Of a stretch of 64,000 nt of DNA, positions 32,243 to 41,573 are shown piece by piece (positions within the stretch are counted from its first letter, which is position 1; each line of letters opens with the position of its first letter). The stretch lies in the NCBI RefSeq assembly GCF_004328665.1, contig NZ_CP019770.1, positions 1,364,001 through 1,428,000 of the forward strand, in the 5' to 3' direction. This stretch comes from Pseudoalteromonas sp. DL-6. Lineage in GTDB: Bacteria; Pseudomonadota; Gammaproteobacteria; Enterobacterales; Alteromonadaceae. Position numbers and translations under genes: made by a program. The notes beneath the pieces are model-generated. The model was given only the letters and a program-made list of their open reading frames with translations. It was not told the DNA's origin and made no database searches.

Positions 32243-33334
32243 ATGATGATAACCAATTCAACATTAAAAATAGCCACATTTAACCTGTTTAATTATCTTG
32301 AGCCACCTAATGCTTATTATGAGTTTGAGCGGATATATACCGCAGAGCAATGGGCAAAAAAACAGCGCTGGATTATTGATTATTTAACCGAGCATCAGCC
32401 CGATGTAATTGGCTTTCAGGAAGTGTTTAGCATTGAGTCGCTTAAAGAATTAGTAAAGCAGCAAGGTTATGCGCACTTTGCTGTGGTGGATGAGCCACAG
32501 GTAATAGATGATTTTATTTATAAACGCCCCGTTGTTGCAATAGCAGCAAAATACCCCATCGTTGAAGTAGCGAGCGTTAAACACGACTATGAGCTTGCCA
32601 ATACTTTAGGTTTAACTGAAGATTTTGCCTTTAGTCGTAAAGTTCTTAGAGCCACAATAAATTTGCCGCATATCGGTAATACCGATTGCTATGTGGTGCA
32701 TTTTAAATCTAAACGGTCATCAATTGAGATTGATGAAACTAATAAAGAGCTAACCGCTGAAAAAAACATTATTGAAATTTTAAAAGCGAATGTAGCGGGT
32801 GGCTGGGGCTCAACTATTCAGCGCGGTAGTGAAGCAACATTGCTGATGATAGAAATGATAAGTCGTCGTGAGGCCACGCAACAGCCTATGATACTAATGG
32901 GAGATTTTAATAACGACCTAGCTGATGGCGTTTTAAGCCATTTATTAACCAATACACTGCGTTTTGCCCCCACGTTTGATAGTAAAACCTACCTTGCAAA
33001 ATATTGTCTTAACGATGCGTGGCAGTTATTTACAAAGTTAAACGATGATTGCGAGCCTGATGAAGTAGCTAGTGAGCCAATAAAAGGTGTTACCGATAAA
33101 GATAGCCAAGGTTTAAAACCACGACGAAAAGCAACACATTACTTTGGCGCAAGCAGCTCTGTGCTTGATTATATTTTGCTATCTTGTGAGTTTGATTCTG
33201 GCTATGACGACAGCTTTTTTGAAGTAAGCGATTATCATACTTACGATCGTCATTTAATTAACCCACAATTTGAGCGCGACGATTTAAGTACCGATCACGG
33301 TGTAGTTTGTATCACGCTTAAACTGAGGGAGTAA
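32243..33334 (+). CDS. endonuclease/exonuclease/phosphatase family protein
   Basis: A protein of about 363 residues with the EEP fold: N in TFNLFNYL, catalytic Glu in GFQEVF, MGDFNND (Asp/Asn), and the final STDHGVV with the catalytic Asp-His pair. The family includes exonuclease III-like nucleases and phosphodiesterases; substrate cannot be told. There is no signal peptide at the chosen start (MMITNSTLKIATFN). An ATG at 32096 would add 49 residues without family similarity and overlaps a promoter-like sequence, so it is not used; ATG 32246 is equally possible. Confidence 0.75.
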   Translation: MMITNSTLKIATFNLFNYLEPPNAYYEFERIYTAEQWAKKQRWIIDYLTEHQPDVIGFQEVFSIESLKELVKQQGYAHFAVVDEPQVIDDFIYKRPVVAIAAKYPIVEVASVKHDYELANTLGLTEDFAFSRKVLRATINLPHIGNTDCYVVHFKSKRSSIEIDETNKELTAEKNIIEILKANVAGGWGSTIQRGSEATLLMIEMISRREATQQPMILMGDFNNDLADGVLSHLLTNTLRFAPTFDSKTYLAKYCLNDAWQLFTKLNDDCEPDEVASEPIKGVTDKDSQGLKPRRKATHYFGASSSVLDYILLSCEFDSGYDDSFFEVSDYHTYDRHLINPQFERDDLSTDHGVVCITLKLRE

Positions 33335-33340
33335 TGATTA

Positions 33341-33380
33341 ACTCACCACTGTTTAGTTACCAAGCCAAACAGTGGCGAGT
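33341..33380. terminator. 14-bp hairpin between convergent genes
   Basis: ACTCACCACTGTTT (33341-33354) pairs with AAACAGTGGCGAGT (33367-33380) with one mismatch, loop 12 nt. It fills the 52-nt gap between the EEP nuclease (+) and the DUF3103-like gene (-). No T-tract. Confidence 0.55.
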
Positions 33381-33386
33381 CGCTAT

Positions 33387-34550
33387 TTACTGACGAGGGT
33401 TAATTTCTAAAGGTGATAAGGTAATGGTGGCATTACTACTTGCGCCTTTATAACCTTGATACTCTTTGTTTTCAAACAGCGTGTAAAAAACATCGACATA
33501 ATCATCATTATTGGTAAACCATTCATCAGGCATTGCTTTAAGTAACTCATTAGTGAGTTTGGGAATAATAGTATAGCCCTGTGCTTGTAAATCAGGGATG
33601 CTTGCCATTACTTGCTCTGATATTTCTAATAACTTCATTGCTAAGGTTTTATAATTTGTGTTGTCATCTTGCTCCATTAAAAGCAAATCAACTGCCTGCC
33701 AACGATAGCGTTGCCAATGAATTAAAACCTGATTTGGGCTGTAATTGGTTTGGTCATGATCTAAATAAGGCAAATCAACAATATCTAATATTGGTTCATC
33801 TCTGCTAGGATCGATCCCCGTAACAATGGCATAAACCTCTGCTTTTCCTGAAATCCAAGGCTCTTTATCATCCTCTAAGTGTATTTTTTTCAGCACGCTA
33901 GTTTGTAATGGCTGCTCATTACTTAATTGATTTTGTGGGCTAACCATTTTTTTGCTGAGCTTATTAGCAGATAAAATTCCTTTCATTACTGCAATACCCG
34001 CATCCTGTACTTTTTGTTGATCTAACTCCACAATAAAAACAGGTTGGGTTGGCATTTGGTCAACACTCAAGTAATGAATGTCACCAAACTGATCGAACGC
34101 TTCAATCTCGCTCCATTGGCTATCGTCACCAGCGGGTGTAAATGCGAATAAAGGGCTTTCTCCTTGTTGCCAATCAGTAAGCATGGTTTTGCTAGCTAAA
34201 CGTACTTGTAACAAGCTTCCTGTATTGTTAGGTAAGCCTTTAAGCTGTTGTAAGGCACTATTTGCCTGACTTATATCACGTTGTGTATGCCGTGCTACTG
34301 TTGATAACTGATCAGCATTTAAAACTAAGTTATATTTATTTACTGATTGTTTTAAATCAGCATTCAACACTGAATAATTAAGTGCTACTTGCTTTGCGAA
34401 ATTACGCTTAATAGTTGCTACGTTTTTGTATTGAGCTTGCTGTACCAAGCTTTCTGCATTTTCAATATGAGCTTGAGCTGAAAAAGCAGGTACTGATATA
34501 AAGTTCAATAATGCCGCTGTAGCTAAAGATTTGGTTATTTTATTTTTCAT
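33387..34550 (-). CDS. secreted protein, DUF3103-like
   Basis: A 387-residue exported protein with a signal peptide cut near VPAFSA-QA. The N-terminal half is helical and Gln/Asn-rich; the second half contains EIEAFDQFGDIHYLSVDQMPTQPVFIVELD and GKAEVYAIVTGIDPSRDEPILDIVDLPYLDHD, which I associate with DUF3103, a family of unknown function in Vibrio and Alteromonadales. No catalytic motif is evident. It stands alone with a 267-nt upstream gap. The family name is from memory and moderately sure. Confidence 0.6.
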   Translation of the reverse strand: MKNKITKSLATAALLNFISVPAFSAQAHIENAESLVQQAQYKNVATIKRNFAKQVALNYSVLNADLKQSVNKYNLVLNADQLSTVARHTQRDISQANSALQQLKGLPNNTGSLLQVRLASKTMLTDWQQGESPLFAFTPAGDDSQWSEIEAFDQFGDIHYLSVDQMPTQPVFIVELDQQKVQDAGIAVMKGILSANKLSKKMVSPQNQLSNEQPLQTSVLKKIHLEDDKEPWISGKAEVYAIVTGIDPSRDEPILDIVDLPYLDHDQTNYSPNQVLIHWQRYRWQAVDLLLMEQDDNTNYKTLAMKLLEISEQVMASIPDLQAQGYTIIPKLTNELLKAMPDEWFTNNDDYVDVFYTLFENKEYQGYKGASSNATITLSPLEINPRQ

Positions 34551-34817
34551 ACAAATTCCGCCGTTCCGTTTCTAGTAACACTATAAAACAATACTTAGAA
34601 TAAATGCTCAAGTTAAATTTATAAAATACGTAATTAGTATTAATGTTGGCTTGCGGTTTGATATACATTACATAAACACCGTAATTTTTATATAAAGCAG
34701 GAATCTATTACAAAAAATGTATTTTTTATAAAATAATTTATATACATATCAGTGGTTTAAATTTGGCTTAATAGTTGCTGTAACAATTACTCTAATAACA
34801 ACACAAAGGATTAAACA

Positions 34818-35237
34818 ATGACCGATATTGCACACTCTGCGTTTGTAGCATTTTATCTGTATTTAATTATGGTTTTAGTGCAGTGGGCCGTGGCGACGTT
34901 TAGTAAGGCTAAACAACCCGGTGCCGTGCCAGGGAAAATTGATAAAGAGCTATCTCATGGGAGCTTTATATTTAGGGCACATCGTACTTTTCATAACACC
35001 TTAGAAAACAGTGCACTGTTTATAGGAACGGTTTTATTTGCTTTTGTGATGAATTACCACAGCTCGGTATTTGCAATATGTATTTGGGTATATGTGATTG
35101 CACGTTTAATTCATATGGCACTTTATTACGCGATAGCCACCGAGAAAAACCCAAGCCCGCGTAGTTACTTCTTTTTAATCGGTGTGATTGCAAACATTGT
35201 GATGTTAGTGCTGTTAGGACTGCGATTAGCCAGTTAA
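34818..35237 (+). CDS. MAPEG family membrane protein
   Basis: A 139-residue protein with four membrane helices and the MAPEG loop RAHRTFHNTLENSALFIG between helices 1 and 2, where the Asn and Glu are the family's signature residues. Members include microsomal glutathione transferases and many bacterial proteins of unknown substrate. AAAGGA precedes the ATG. Expressed alone. Confidence 0.8.
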   Translation: MTDIAHSAFVAFYLYLIMVLVQWAVATFSKAKQPGAVPGKIDKELSHGSFIFRAHRTFHNTLENSALFIGTVLFAFVMNYHSSVFAICIWVYVIARLIHMALYYAIATEKNPSPRSYFFLIGVIANIVMLVLLGLRLAS

Positions 35238-35248
35238 TTAAATGATTA

Positions 35249-35282
35249 AAGCGAAAAGCAGACAGTCCCTAGCTTTTCGCTT
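35249..35282. terminator. bidirectional hairpin terminator
   Basis: AAGCGAAAAGC (35249-35259) and GCTTTTCGCTT (35272-35282), perfect 11-bp stem between convergent MAPEG (+) and yddG (-) genes. Confidence 0.7.
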
Positions 35283-35289
35283 ACTTATT

Positions 35290-36192
35290 TTATTGGGCTG
35301 GCTTTGTTTTTCGGGTCACCATAAAACACATTAATGAGCCTAATGTCACTAACACAACGCCTTGCCAAAATGCGTTGGTGAGCGATATTGACAAGTAAAT
35401 AGAGGCAAATAGCGTAGACAATACAGGAATAAAGTAAGACAAGGTGCCTAACAACACTAGGTTACCGCCAATGATTGCTTGGTTCCACAATGCGTAACCT
35501 CCACCAATAACCACACCTGCTAATACTAAGGTCAAGCTAGAATCTAGGCTAAACTCAAAGCTGGGTTCATTACTCAATCCGTAACTTATCCATAAAGAGA
35601 TTGCCGTGGCTGCAAAAAATACACTAATGGCATTTTTACCCTCGCTAAGTTTTACCGTTACACTGCAATACACAGCCCAAATAAACGCCGCTGCAAACGC
35701 CATAGAGTAGGGTAATGGATTGTCACTTATATTAGCGGTTAATACTCCTACAGATAAACCACTATCACCTGCAATGCACCATGCAACGCCTAAAAACGCA
35801 ATCAGTATGCTCGGGTAGACTAATACGCTTACTTTAGTACGGTTAACAATAATCGATAATAAAATAGTTAACGCTGGCCAAAGGTAGTTAATAATTGCCA
35901 TTTCTAACGCTTGCTGGCGACTATTTGCAAAGCCAAGCGATAAAGCTAAACATATTTCGTAAATAACAAATAAGCTGCCACCAAAGACTAAATACCGTTT
36001 TGGATAATTGCTTAGCTTTGGTACACCCATGACTAACATTAAAAAAATCGCACTGACGCTATAAATCAAAGCGGCACCGCCAATTGGGCTAAATAATTCT
36101 GATAAATCACGAATAAAGGCAGTTAAACTGCTCCAAAGTAAAATAGCGAGCACTCCATAAAGGGTGTATTTATGTTTGCTTAATAAAGACAT
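35290..36192 (-). CDS. yddG: aromatic amino acid exporter YddG
   Basis: A 300-residue DMT-superfamily exporter with ten membrane helices. LFSPIGGAALIYSVS, YEICLALSLGFANSRQQALEMAIINYLWPALTIL and SYFIPVLSTLFASI follow E. coli YddG closely, so it is more specific than a generic EamA protein. It should export aromatic amino acids and related compounds from the cytoplasm. ATG 36192 gives the normal N-terminus; ATG 36240 would add 16 unrelated residues. Confidence 0.82.
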   Translation of the reverse strand: MSLLSKHKYTLYGVLAILLWSSLTAFIRDLSELFSPIGGAALIYSVSAIFLMLVMGVPKLSNYPKRYLVFGGSLFVIYEICLALSLGFANSRQQALEMAIINYLWPALTILLSIIVNRTKVSVLVYPSILIAFLGVAWCIAGDSGLSVGVLTANISDNPLPYSMAFAAAFIWAVYCSVTVKLSEGKNAISVFFAATAISLWISYGLSNEPSFEFSLDSSLTLVLAGVVIGGGYALWNQAIIGGNLVLLGTLSYFIPVLSTLFASIYLSISLTNAFWQGVVLVTLGSLMCFMVTRKTKPAQ

Positions 36193-36339
36193 GGTGAATT
36201 GCCTGATGAATGATAAAAAAGTCAGTCGCGAATGTGACATTTTAAAAATAGTGAGGCAAGAGGTAGATTATAAAATTCGACTAAAAGGCTATAAATAGCG
36301 TTTAAAATCAATAAATAAGTTAACTTTTAGTAAACAAGA

Positions 36340-36361
36340 GCAGGCTATAATGATAGCCTGC
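36340..36361 (-). terminator. hairpin after the ABC exporter gene
   Basis: GCAGGCTAT (36340-36348), AATG, ATAGCCTGC (36353-36361), perfect 9-bp stem 15 nt past the ABC gene stop. No strong T-tract. Confidence 0.55.
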
Positions 36362-36376
36362 CCTCAAGTAGTTTAA

Positions 36377-38224
36377 TTACTCAACGCCAATAAAGCCGCC
36401 AGTTTGATGTGCCCACAATGCAGCATAAATGCCGCCTTGGGCAATTAACTCATCGTGACTGCCTTGCTCTACAACGCCACCTTCATCAAGCACAATAAGC
36501 CTGTCCATTTGTGCAATGGTTGATAATCGGTGTGCAATAGCAATAACCGTTTTGCCTGTCATTAAATCATCTAAGCTGGCTTGAATAGCTGCTTCTACCT
36601 CTGAGTCTAAAGCGCTGGTGGCTTCATCAAGTATAAGAATAGGCGCGTTTTTAAGTAACACCCGAGCAATAGCAATCCGTTGGCGTTGCCCGCCCGAGAG
36701 GGTTACTCCTCGTTCGCCCACTTGTGCCTCAAAGCCTTTATTGCCTTTGCTGTCTTCTAAATCGGTTATAAAATCGAGCGCTTTGGCTTGTTTGGTCGCA
36801 TCGAGCATTTCCGCTTCTGTGGCATCGGGCCTGCCGTATAAAATGTTATCTTTTACTGAGCGGTGTAGTAAGGATGTGTCTTGGGTAACCATAGCGATAT
36901 AGCGGCGCAAGCTTTCTTGGCTTACATCGGTTATATTTTGGCCGTCAATACTAATACTGCCCTTGTCGGTATCGTAAAAGCGCAGCAATAAGTTAACCAA
37001 TGTGGATTTACCTGCGCCAGAGCGACCTACCAAGCCAATTTTTTCGCCCGGTTTAATATTTAAGTTTAAACCGTTAATTACTGGGCCTCGGTTATTTTCA
37101 TTGGCGGCTTTACCATAATTAAAGTGTACATTGTTAAAGTTGATAGCCCCTTGAGTTACTTTTAGGCTGTCGGCTTTTGGCTTGTCATCAACCGCAATCG
37201 GGTTCGAAAGGGTGCGCATACCATCGGCTACAGTTCCAATGTTTTCAAATAAGCTGCTAATTTCCCACATGATCCACTGGGCCATACCATTAAGCCTTAA
37301 CGACAAACTCAATGCCACTGCAATAGCCCCCGCACTAATGGCACTTAACGACCATAAATACAAAGACACCGCTGCCACAGAAAATACCAGTAAATAGTTC
37401 AAACTTTGAATAACCACGTTAAGGCTGGTTACTAAACGCATTTGTTTATAAACAGGCTGTAAAAATACATCCATGCTTTGTTTAGCGTATTGCTCTTCGC
37501 GTTGAGTGTAAGAAAACAGCTTAATGGTTGAAATATTGGTATAGCTGTCAACAATACGGCCGGTCATTTCTGAGCGTGCGTCAGCTTGTGAGCTAGCAAT
37601 GCTTTTTAACCGTGGTACAAAGTAAATTTGCACGCAAATATATAATGCTAACCACACTAATAACGGCAGCATTAAGCGCCAATCTGAGGCGGCCACTAAA
37701 AACACCATTGAGCCAAAATAAACGGCAATGTACATTAATACATCAAGTAACTTAGTGACTGACTCACGCACAGCCAATGAAGTTTGTAACACTTTAGTGG
37801 CTATTCGTCCGGCAAATTCATTTTGATAAAAGCTAACACTTTGGCGTAATAAATAACGGTGCGCTAGCCAACGTATCGACATCGGATAGTTGCCTAATAA
37901 AGCTTGATGTAAAATGGCCGACCTAAAAAATACCACCACAGGCATCACTACTAGGAGCATTAGCCCCATTTTTATTAATTCGGATTGTTGCTGCGAAAAA
38001 AGTTCTTCAGGGGTGTACTCGCCAAGCCAGTCAACCAGTTGTCCCATGTAACTAAATAAAGACACTTCTAAAATAGCTAATAATGCGGCACTGAGAGACA
38101 TAAGTACCAACGACAGTTCCATGCCTTTGGTGTAATGGCGGCAAAATGCAAATAAGGTATTAGGAGGCTGAGACGGAGAACGCTCCGGAAACGGTTTAGT
38201 CATCCGTTCAAATAGTCGATACAT
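36377..38224 (-). CDS. ABC exporter, fused membrane and ATPase domains
   Basis: A 615-residue half-transporter of the MsbA/MdlB type. Six membrane helices (about residues 35-330) are followed by a nucleotide-binding domain with Walker A GRSGAGKST, the signature LSGGQRQR, Walker B ILILDEATSALD and the switch histidine in AHRLSTI. It should work as a homodimer exporting a hydrophobic or amphipathic compound. There is no peptidase or processing domain and no substrate gene nearby, so the cargo is unknown. Confidence 0.88.
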   Translation of the reverse strand: MYRLFERMTKPFPERSPSQPPNTLFAFCRHYTKGMELSLVLMSLSAALLAILEVSLFSYMGQLVDWLGEYTPEELFSQQQSELIKMGLMLLVVMPVVVFFRSAILHQALLGNYPMSIRWLAHRYLLRQSVSFYQNEFAGRIATKVLQTSLAVRESVTKLLDVLMYIAVYFGSMVFLVAASDWRLMLPLLVWLALYICVQIYFVPRLKSIASSQADARSEMTGRIVDSYTNISTIKLFSYTQREEQYAKQSMDVFLQPVYKQMRLVTSLNVVIQSLNYLLVFSVAAVSLYLWSLSAISAGAIAVALSLSLRLNGMAQWIMWEISSLFENIGTVADGMRTLSNPIAVDDKPKADSLKVTQGAINFNNVHFNYGKAANENNRGPVINGLNLNIKPGEKIGLVGRSGAGKSTLVNLLLRFYDTDKGSISIDGQNITDVSQESLRRYIAMVTQDTSLLHRSVKDNILYGRPDATEAEMLDATKQAKALDFITDLEDSKGNKGFEAQVGERGVTLSGGQRQRIAIARVLLKNAPILILDEATSALDSEVEAAIQASLDDLMTGKTVIAIAHRLSTIAQMDRLIVLDEGGVVEQGSHDELIAQGGIYAALWAHQTGGFIGVE

Positions 38225-38333
38225 ATTAGAAGCTTATTAAGTATTTATAGAGGTATCCCACTATACCATTGTAAAGCACAAAGACGCAGTGGGAATGAGG
38301 TGTTTACCCGTTATCTTAGGTTGAATTAACGCT

Positions 38334-38789
38334 TTAAAGTTTTGTATGACCGGTTTTATTTTTTACCAGCCAGTAAGATATACCCAAGGCTATCGTTACC
38401 AATGCAAGGCCAACAATTTGTTCTGAGGTTACTAATTTTAAATCTAGAACAATAATTTTACGGGCAACGGCCATTAGTGCAGTGGCAATTACCAGTTCAA
38501 CCGGTAGTGAACTTGAACCTAAATATAAACGAATATTAGTAAATATTTCTACTGCAATAAGCACCACCATAAAAGCACCAAATGTTTGCAGAATGTCTTC
38601 AATGTTTAATAAAAAGTAAGGGGGAGAGCTCAATCGCATATATAAAACATACACAACATCAGCAATACTCCAAAAAATAACCAGCACCATGAGTACCGCT
38701 AATATCTTAATAGCAAAGCGAATCGCATGATGTAAGTGTTGCATAAGCGGATCAACATGATCTTCAGGTAATTCTTCGTGTTTCTTCAT
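38334..38789 (-). CDS. PsiE-family membrane protein
   Basis: A 151-residue protein with four membrane helices. ILAVLMVLVIFWSIADVVYVLY and the conserved block VVLIAVEIFTNIRLYL...LPVELVIATALMAVARKIIVLD are typical of the phosphate-starvation-inducible PsiE family. Function unknown. Start at 38789 (MKKHEELPED) is preferred over 38882: AAGGTG lies just upstream and the longer N-terminus is not family-like. No pho box was identified. Confidence 0.8.
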   Translation of the reverse strand: MKKHEELPEDHVDPLMQHLHHAIRFAIKILAVLMVLVIFWSIADVVYVLYMRLSSPPYFLLNIEDILQTFGAFMVVLIAVEIFTNIRLYLGSSSLPVELVIATALMAVARKIIVLDLKLVTSEQIVGLALVTIALGISYWLVKNKTGHTKL

Positions 38790-39047
38790 ATTTTTACAGC
38801 ACCTTATTATTTTTAAACTGGGTATATAAAATGATAGCTGATTAATTGTGATTATCTTTTTAATATACGTACAAAACAGCATAAGTGATTATTTTTATTA
38901 AATTAGAAGCCGAGCAAGCGGTAGCTAAAGTGAGCGTGTTAATTAAATGTAATTTAACCTGAGGTTTTTAACGTTTATCTCAAAAGCATTGCTGTATACC
39001 TACAGAGCTGTCATTTTAAAAACATCAATAATAAGGATTAAACTGCT

Positions 39048-40442
39048 ATGTCAATTTCACCTTTAAAGTTAGTTACTCGGATTATTAAGTATAGTGCGGT
39101 TGCATCTGTTTGTAGCGCGTCATTTTATAGTGTGGCGGCACAAACCACACAACAAGCTTCATTGCACCAAATTGCAGGGCAAATTTCAGCGCAGCGTATT
39201 GGAGATGATATTCAAACGCTGGTGGACTTTGGTACTCGCCATACTTTATCTGAAACTAAATCGGATACCCGTGGTATTGGCGCGGCAAGACGTTGGATAA
39301 AAAAAGAATTTGAAGCAATTTCTGCACAGTGTGGTGGCTGTTTAGAAATACTAGAAGTAAAGCAAACCATTTCAGGAGAAAAGCGTATTCCTAACCCTGT
39401 AGAAGTGGTTAATATAATCGCGATTCAGCGCGGTAGCACCGACCCTAATCGTATGGTGATGATGTCGGGAGATATAGATTCACGTGTCAGTGATGTCATG
39501 GACTTTACTAGCGATTCGCCCGGGGCAAACGATAATGCATCAGGGGTTGCCGGTGTGATTGAGGCGGCGCGGGTGTTATCGCAATATACATTTAATGGCT
39601 CAGTGGTATATGCAGCACTCTCAGGTGAAGAACAAGGTTTATTTGGCGGTAAAATTTTAACTGCTTACGCACAAAAAAATAACTGGCAAGTGCATGGTGT
39701 TTTGAATAACGACATGATTGGCAATATTACCGGTATTAATGGCGTAACCGATAACACTACGGCACGTATTTTTTCTGAAGGTACGCGTGTAGTTGAAACT
39801 AAAGAACAAGCCCGTACGCGTCGTTTTACTGGCGGCGAAGTTGATTCGGCGAGCCGTAATTTAGCACGTTACATAGACACCATTGCTGATAAATATATTG
39901 AAAACCTAGACACCATGCTGGTATACAGACTCGACCGTTTTGCTCGAGGCGGGCATCATCGTCCGTTTAATGATGCAGGCTTTGCGGCTGTTCGCATTAT
40001 GGAAACCAACGAGCATTATGATCGCCAACATCAAGACCTACGCACCGAAAATGGGGTCGTATACGGTGATACAATTGATGGGGTGGATTTTGATTACGCC
40101 GCAAAGCTAACTTCATTAAATGCGGTAAGCCTTGCGTCCATGGCGTGGGCTCCTGCGCCACCTAAAGAGGTGAAAATTAGTGGTGCCGTACGCGCCAGTA
40201 CCACACTTTCTTGGCAGCCAACAGAGGATAAAAATGTAGCGGGCTATCGTATATACTGGCGCTACACCAGTGAGCCACAATGGCAATACAGTCAATGGGT
40301 TGATAATGTCAGTGAATTTACGCTAAAAAATGTGGTTATTGATAACTACTATTTTGGGGTTGCTAGTGTTAACAAACAGGGTATTGAATCGCCAGTGGTA
40401 TTCCCAGGTGATGTAGGATCGTTTGATCACAACATAAAGTAA
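39048..40442 (+). CDS. secreted M28 family peptidase with fibronectin type III domain
   Basis: A 464-residue exported protein: signal peptide to about AAQ, an M28 aminopeptidase domain (about residues 30-365) and a C-terminal fibronectin III-like domain (about 370-455). Zinc-site residues are visible at GANDNASG (Asp), SGEEQGL (Glu-Glu), NNDMIG (Asp) and GGHHRPF (His), but the first ligand, the His of the usual HxD, is Asp in SGDIDSR. This may change metal use; the motif is in an otherwise intact site. Probably releases amino acids from peptides outside the cell. Confidence 0.82.
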   Translation: MSISPLKLVTRIIKYSAVASVCSASFYSVAAQTTQQASLHQIAGQISAQRIGDDIQTLVDFGTRHTLSETKSDTRGIGAARRWIKKEFEAISAQCGGCLEILEVKQTISGEKRIPNPVEVVNIIAIQRGSTDPNRMVMMSGDIDSRVSDVMDFTSDSPGANDNASGVAGVIEAARVLSQYTFNGSVVYAALSGEEQGLFGGKILTAYAQKNNWQVHGVLNNDMIGNITGINGVTDNTTARIFSEGTRVVETKEQARTRRFTGGEVDSASRNLARYIDTIADKYIENLDTMLVYRLDRFARGGHHRPFNDAGFAAVRIMETNEHYDRQHQDLRTENGVVYGDTIDGVDFDYAAKLTSLNAVSLASMAWAPAPPKEVKISGAVRASTTLSWQPTEDKNVAGYRIYWRYTSEPQWQYSQWVDNVSEFTLKNVVIDNYYFGVASVNKQGIESPVVFPGDVGSFDHNIK

Positions 40443-40563
40443 GAGTGTTTTGTTTAAAAACCCAGCAAACAGCTGCGAATAAGGTGTTAAGCTCGCTATT
40501 TATGCTTGCGCCTTATTTGTTATGCCCTTAAAGTGTAAACAAAGAAGTAAAAAGGTTATTAAA

Positions 40564-41010
40564 ATGCAGCAACAAGAACAAAAACCATTAACACCAGAGC
40601 AGCAAGCTGAACTTCAGCAACAAGAAATTCAATGGCAGCGCGAATGTTTTCAAAATGCGCAAAAACATTTAGCTGAAAAAGGTATTATGCCTAAAACCTT
40701 GCTTGAAAAAGAAAGCCGTTTTTTAGCACCTTTATGCGCACTTTGGAAATTTAAAGCGCAAAACGGTAAAAGCTACTGGGTGATCACCGGTCGTTTACCA
40801 ACCGATCACGCTGAAGCGTCTGCAGCAAAAGATGCACGCGATGCCATGCGTTATTTTTCATTGCAGTGGCAGTTAAAAGCCGACCAAATTATTACCGCGG
40901 GTGCACGAGATAAAACCCAAGCCGACTTTGCAAACTTACTTATAAATCGTGCTCACGGCTTATATGAAATGCATGAAAATGAGCAGCTTTGGGCAAAAGA
41001 ACCAGCTTAA
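40564..41010 (+). CDS. conserved hypothetical protein, DUF4826-like
   Basis: A 148-residue cytosolic protein. A Gln-rich N-terminus (MQQQEQKPLTPEQQAELQQQEIQW) leads to a compact domain with FLAPLCALWKFKAQNGKSYWVITGRLPTDH and DARDAMRYFSLQWQLKAD, which I associate with DUF4826 of Alteromonadales. Function unknown. ATG 40564 is chosen because AAGG lies upstream; an in-frame ATG at 40522 adds 14 unlikely residues. Confidence 0.6.
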   Translation: MQQQEQKPLTPEQQAELQQQEIQWQRECFQNAQKHLAEKGIMPKTLLEKESRFLAPLCALWKFKAQNGKSYWVITGRLPTDHAEASAAKDARDAMRYFSLQWQLKADQIITAGARDKTQADFANLLINRAHGLYEMHENEQLWAKEPA

Positions 41011-41030
41011 AATAAAGGTAATTAATCTTT

Positions 41031-41068
41031 AAAAAAACCTAACTTAGTTACCTAAGTTAGGTTTTTTT
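41031..41068. terminator. bidirectional terminator
   Basis: AAAAAACCTAACTTAG-TTAC-CTAAGTTAGGTTTTTT between the DUF4826-like gene (+) and the LpoB operon (-). Perfect stem and A/T tracts. Confidence 0.9.
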
Positions 41069-41090
41069 CAGCTATACCCTTGCAAGAAGC

Positions 41091-41558
41091 TTAATACGCG
41101 CTATCTACTCGCACCGTGTTATTGGTTAAGTAGATAAGGCGAACATTATCCCCTTGGTGAAAACGCATAGCGGGATCGCTGTCTTGTACCACCATAAATT
41201 GCTCTCCACTTTCTACTTGTATTAGTAATTCAACGAGCTGTGTGTGTTCATAGCGCTGTGTTTGCTGCTGATTATGAGCAACGTTACCACCAATCACCGA
41301 TCCTAAAATAGTCGCTACAGTACGACCACTGCCGCCGCCAAACTGGTTACCAATAACACCGCCTAGTAAGGCACCGCCAAAGGTTTTCCAGCCGTTACTT
41401 TTGTCTTGTACTAATTGTTGCTCAGTAATAGTGCGAACCGACTTTACTTTACCAAATAGTACTTGCTGTACAGGAACGGCTTTATTGCGTTCGTACTTGG
41501 CAAACGTTGGGGTACTTACTACTAATAAAGCGCATAAAATTAAGCTAAGCGTTTTCAT
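41091..41558 (-). CDS. exported glycine-zipper (17 kDa antigen-type) protein
   Basis: A 155-residue envelope protein. Signal peptide ends near TPTFA-KY with no lipobox cysteine, unlike SlyB or Pcp. The middle holds a glycine-zipper pair, TFGGALLGGVIGNQFGGGSGRTVATILGSVIGGNVA, expected to insert in a membrane. The C-terminal half is a small beta domain. It is the last gene of the operon with lpoB (15-nt gap), so a role in envelope or peptidoglycan maintenance is plausible but inferred. Confidence 0.75.
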   Translation of the reverse strand: MKTLSLILCALLVVSTPTFAKYERNKAVPVQQVLFGKVKSVRTITEQQLVQDKSNGWKTFGGALLGGVIGNQFGGGSGRTVATILGSVIGGNVAHNQQQTQRYEHTQLVELLIQVESGEQFMVVQDSDPAMRFHQGDNVRLIYLTNNTVRVDSAY

Positions 41559-41573
41559 AATTCGCTCCTGTTA

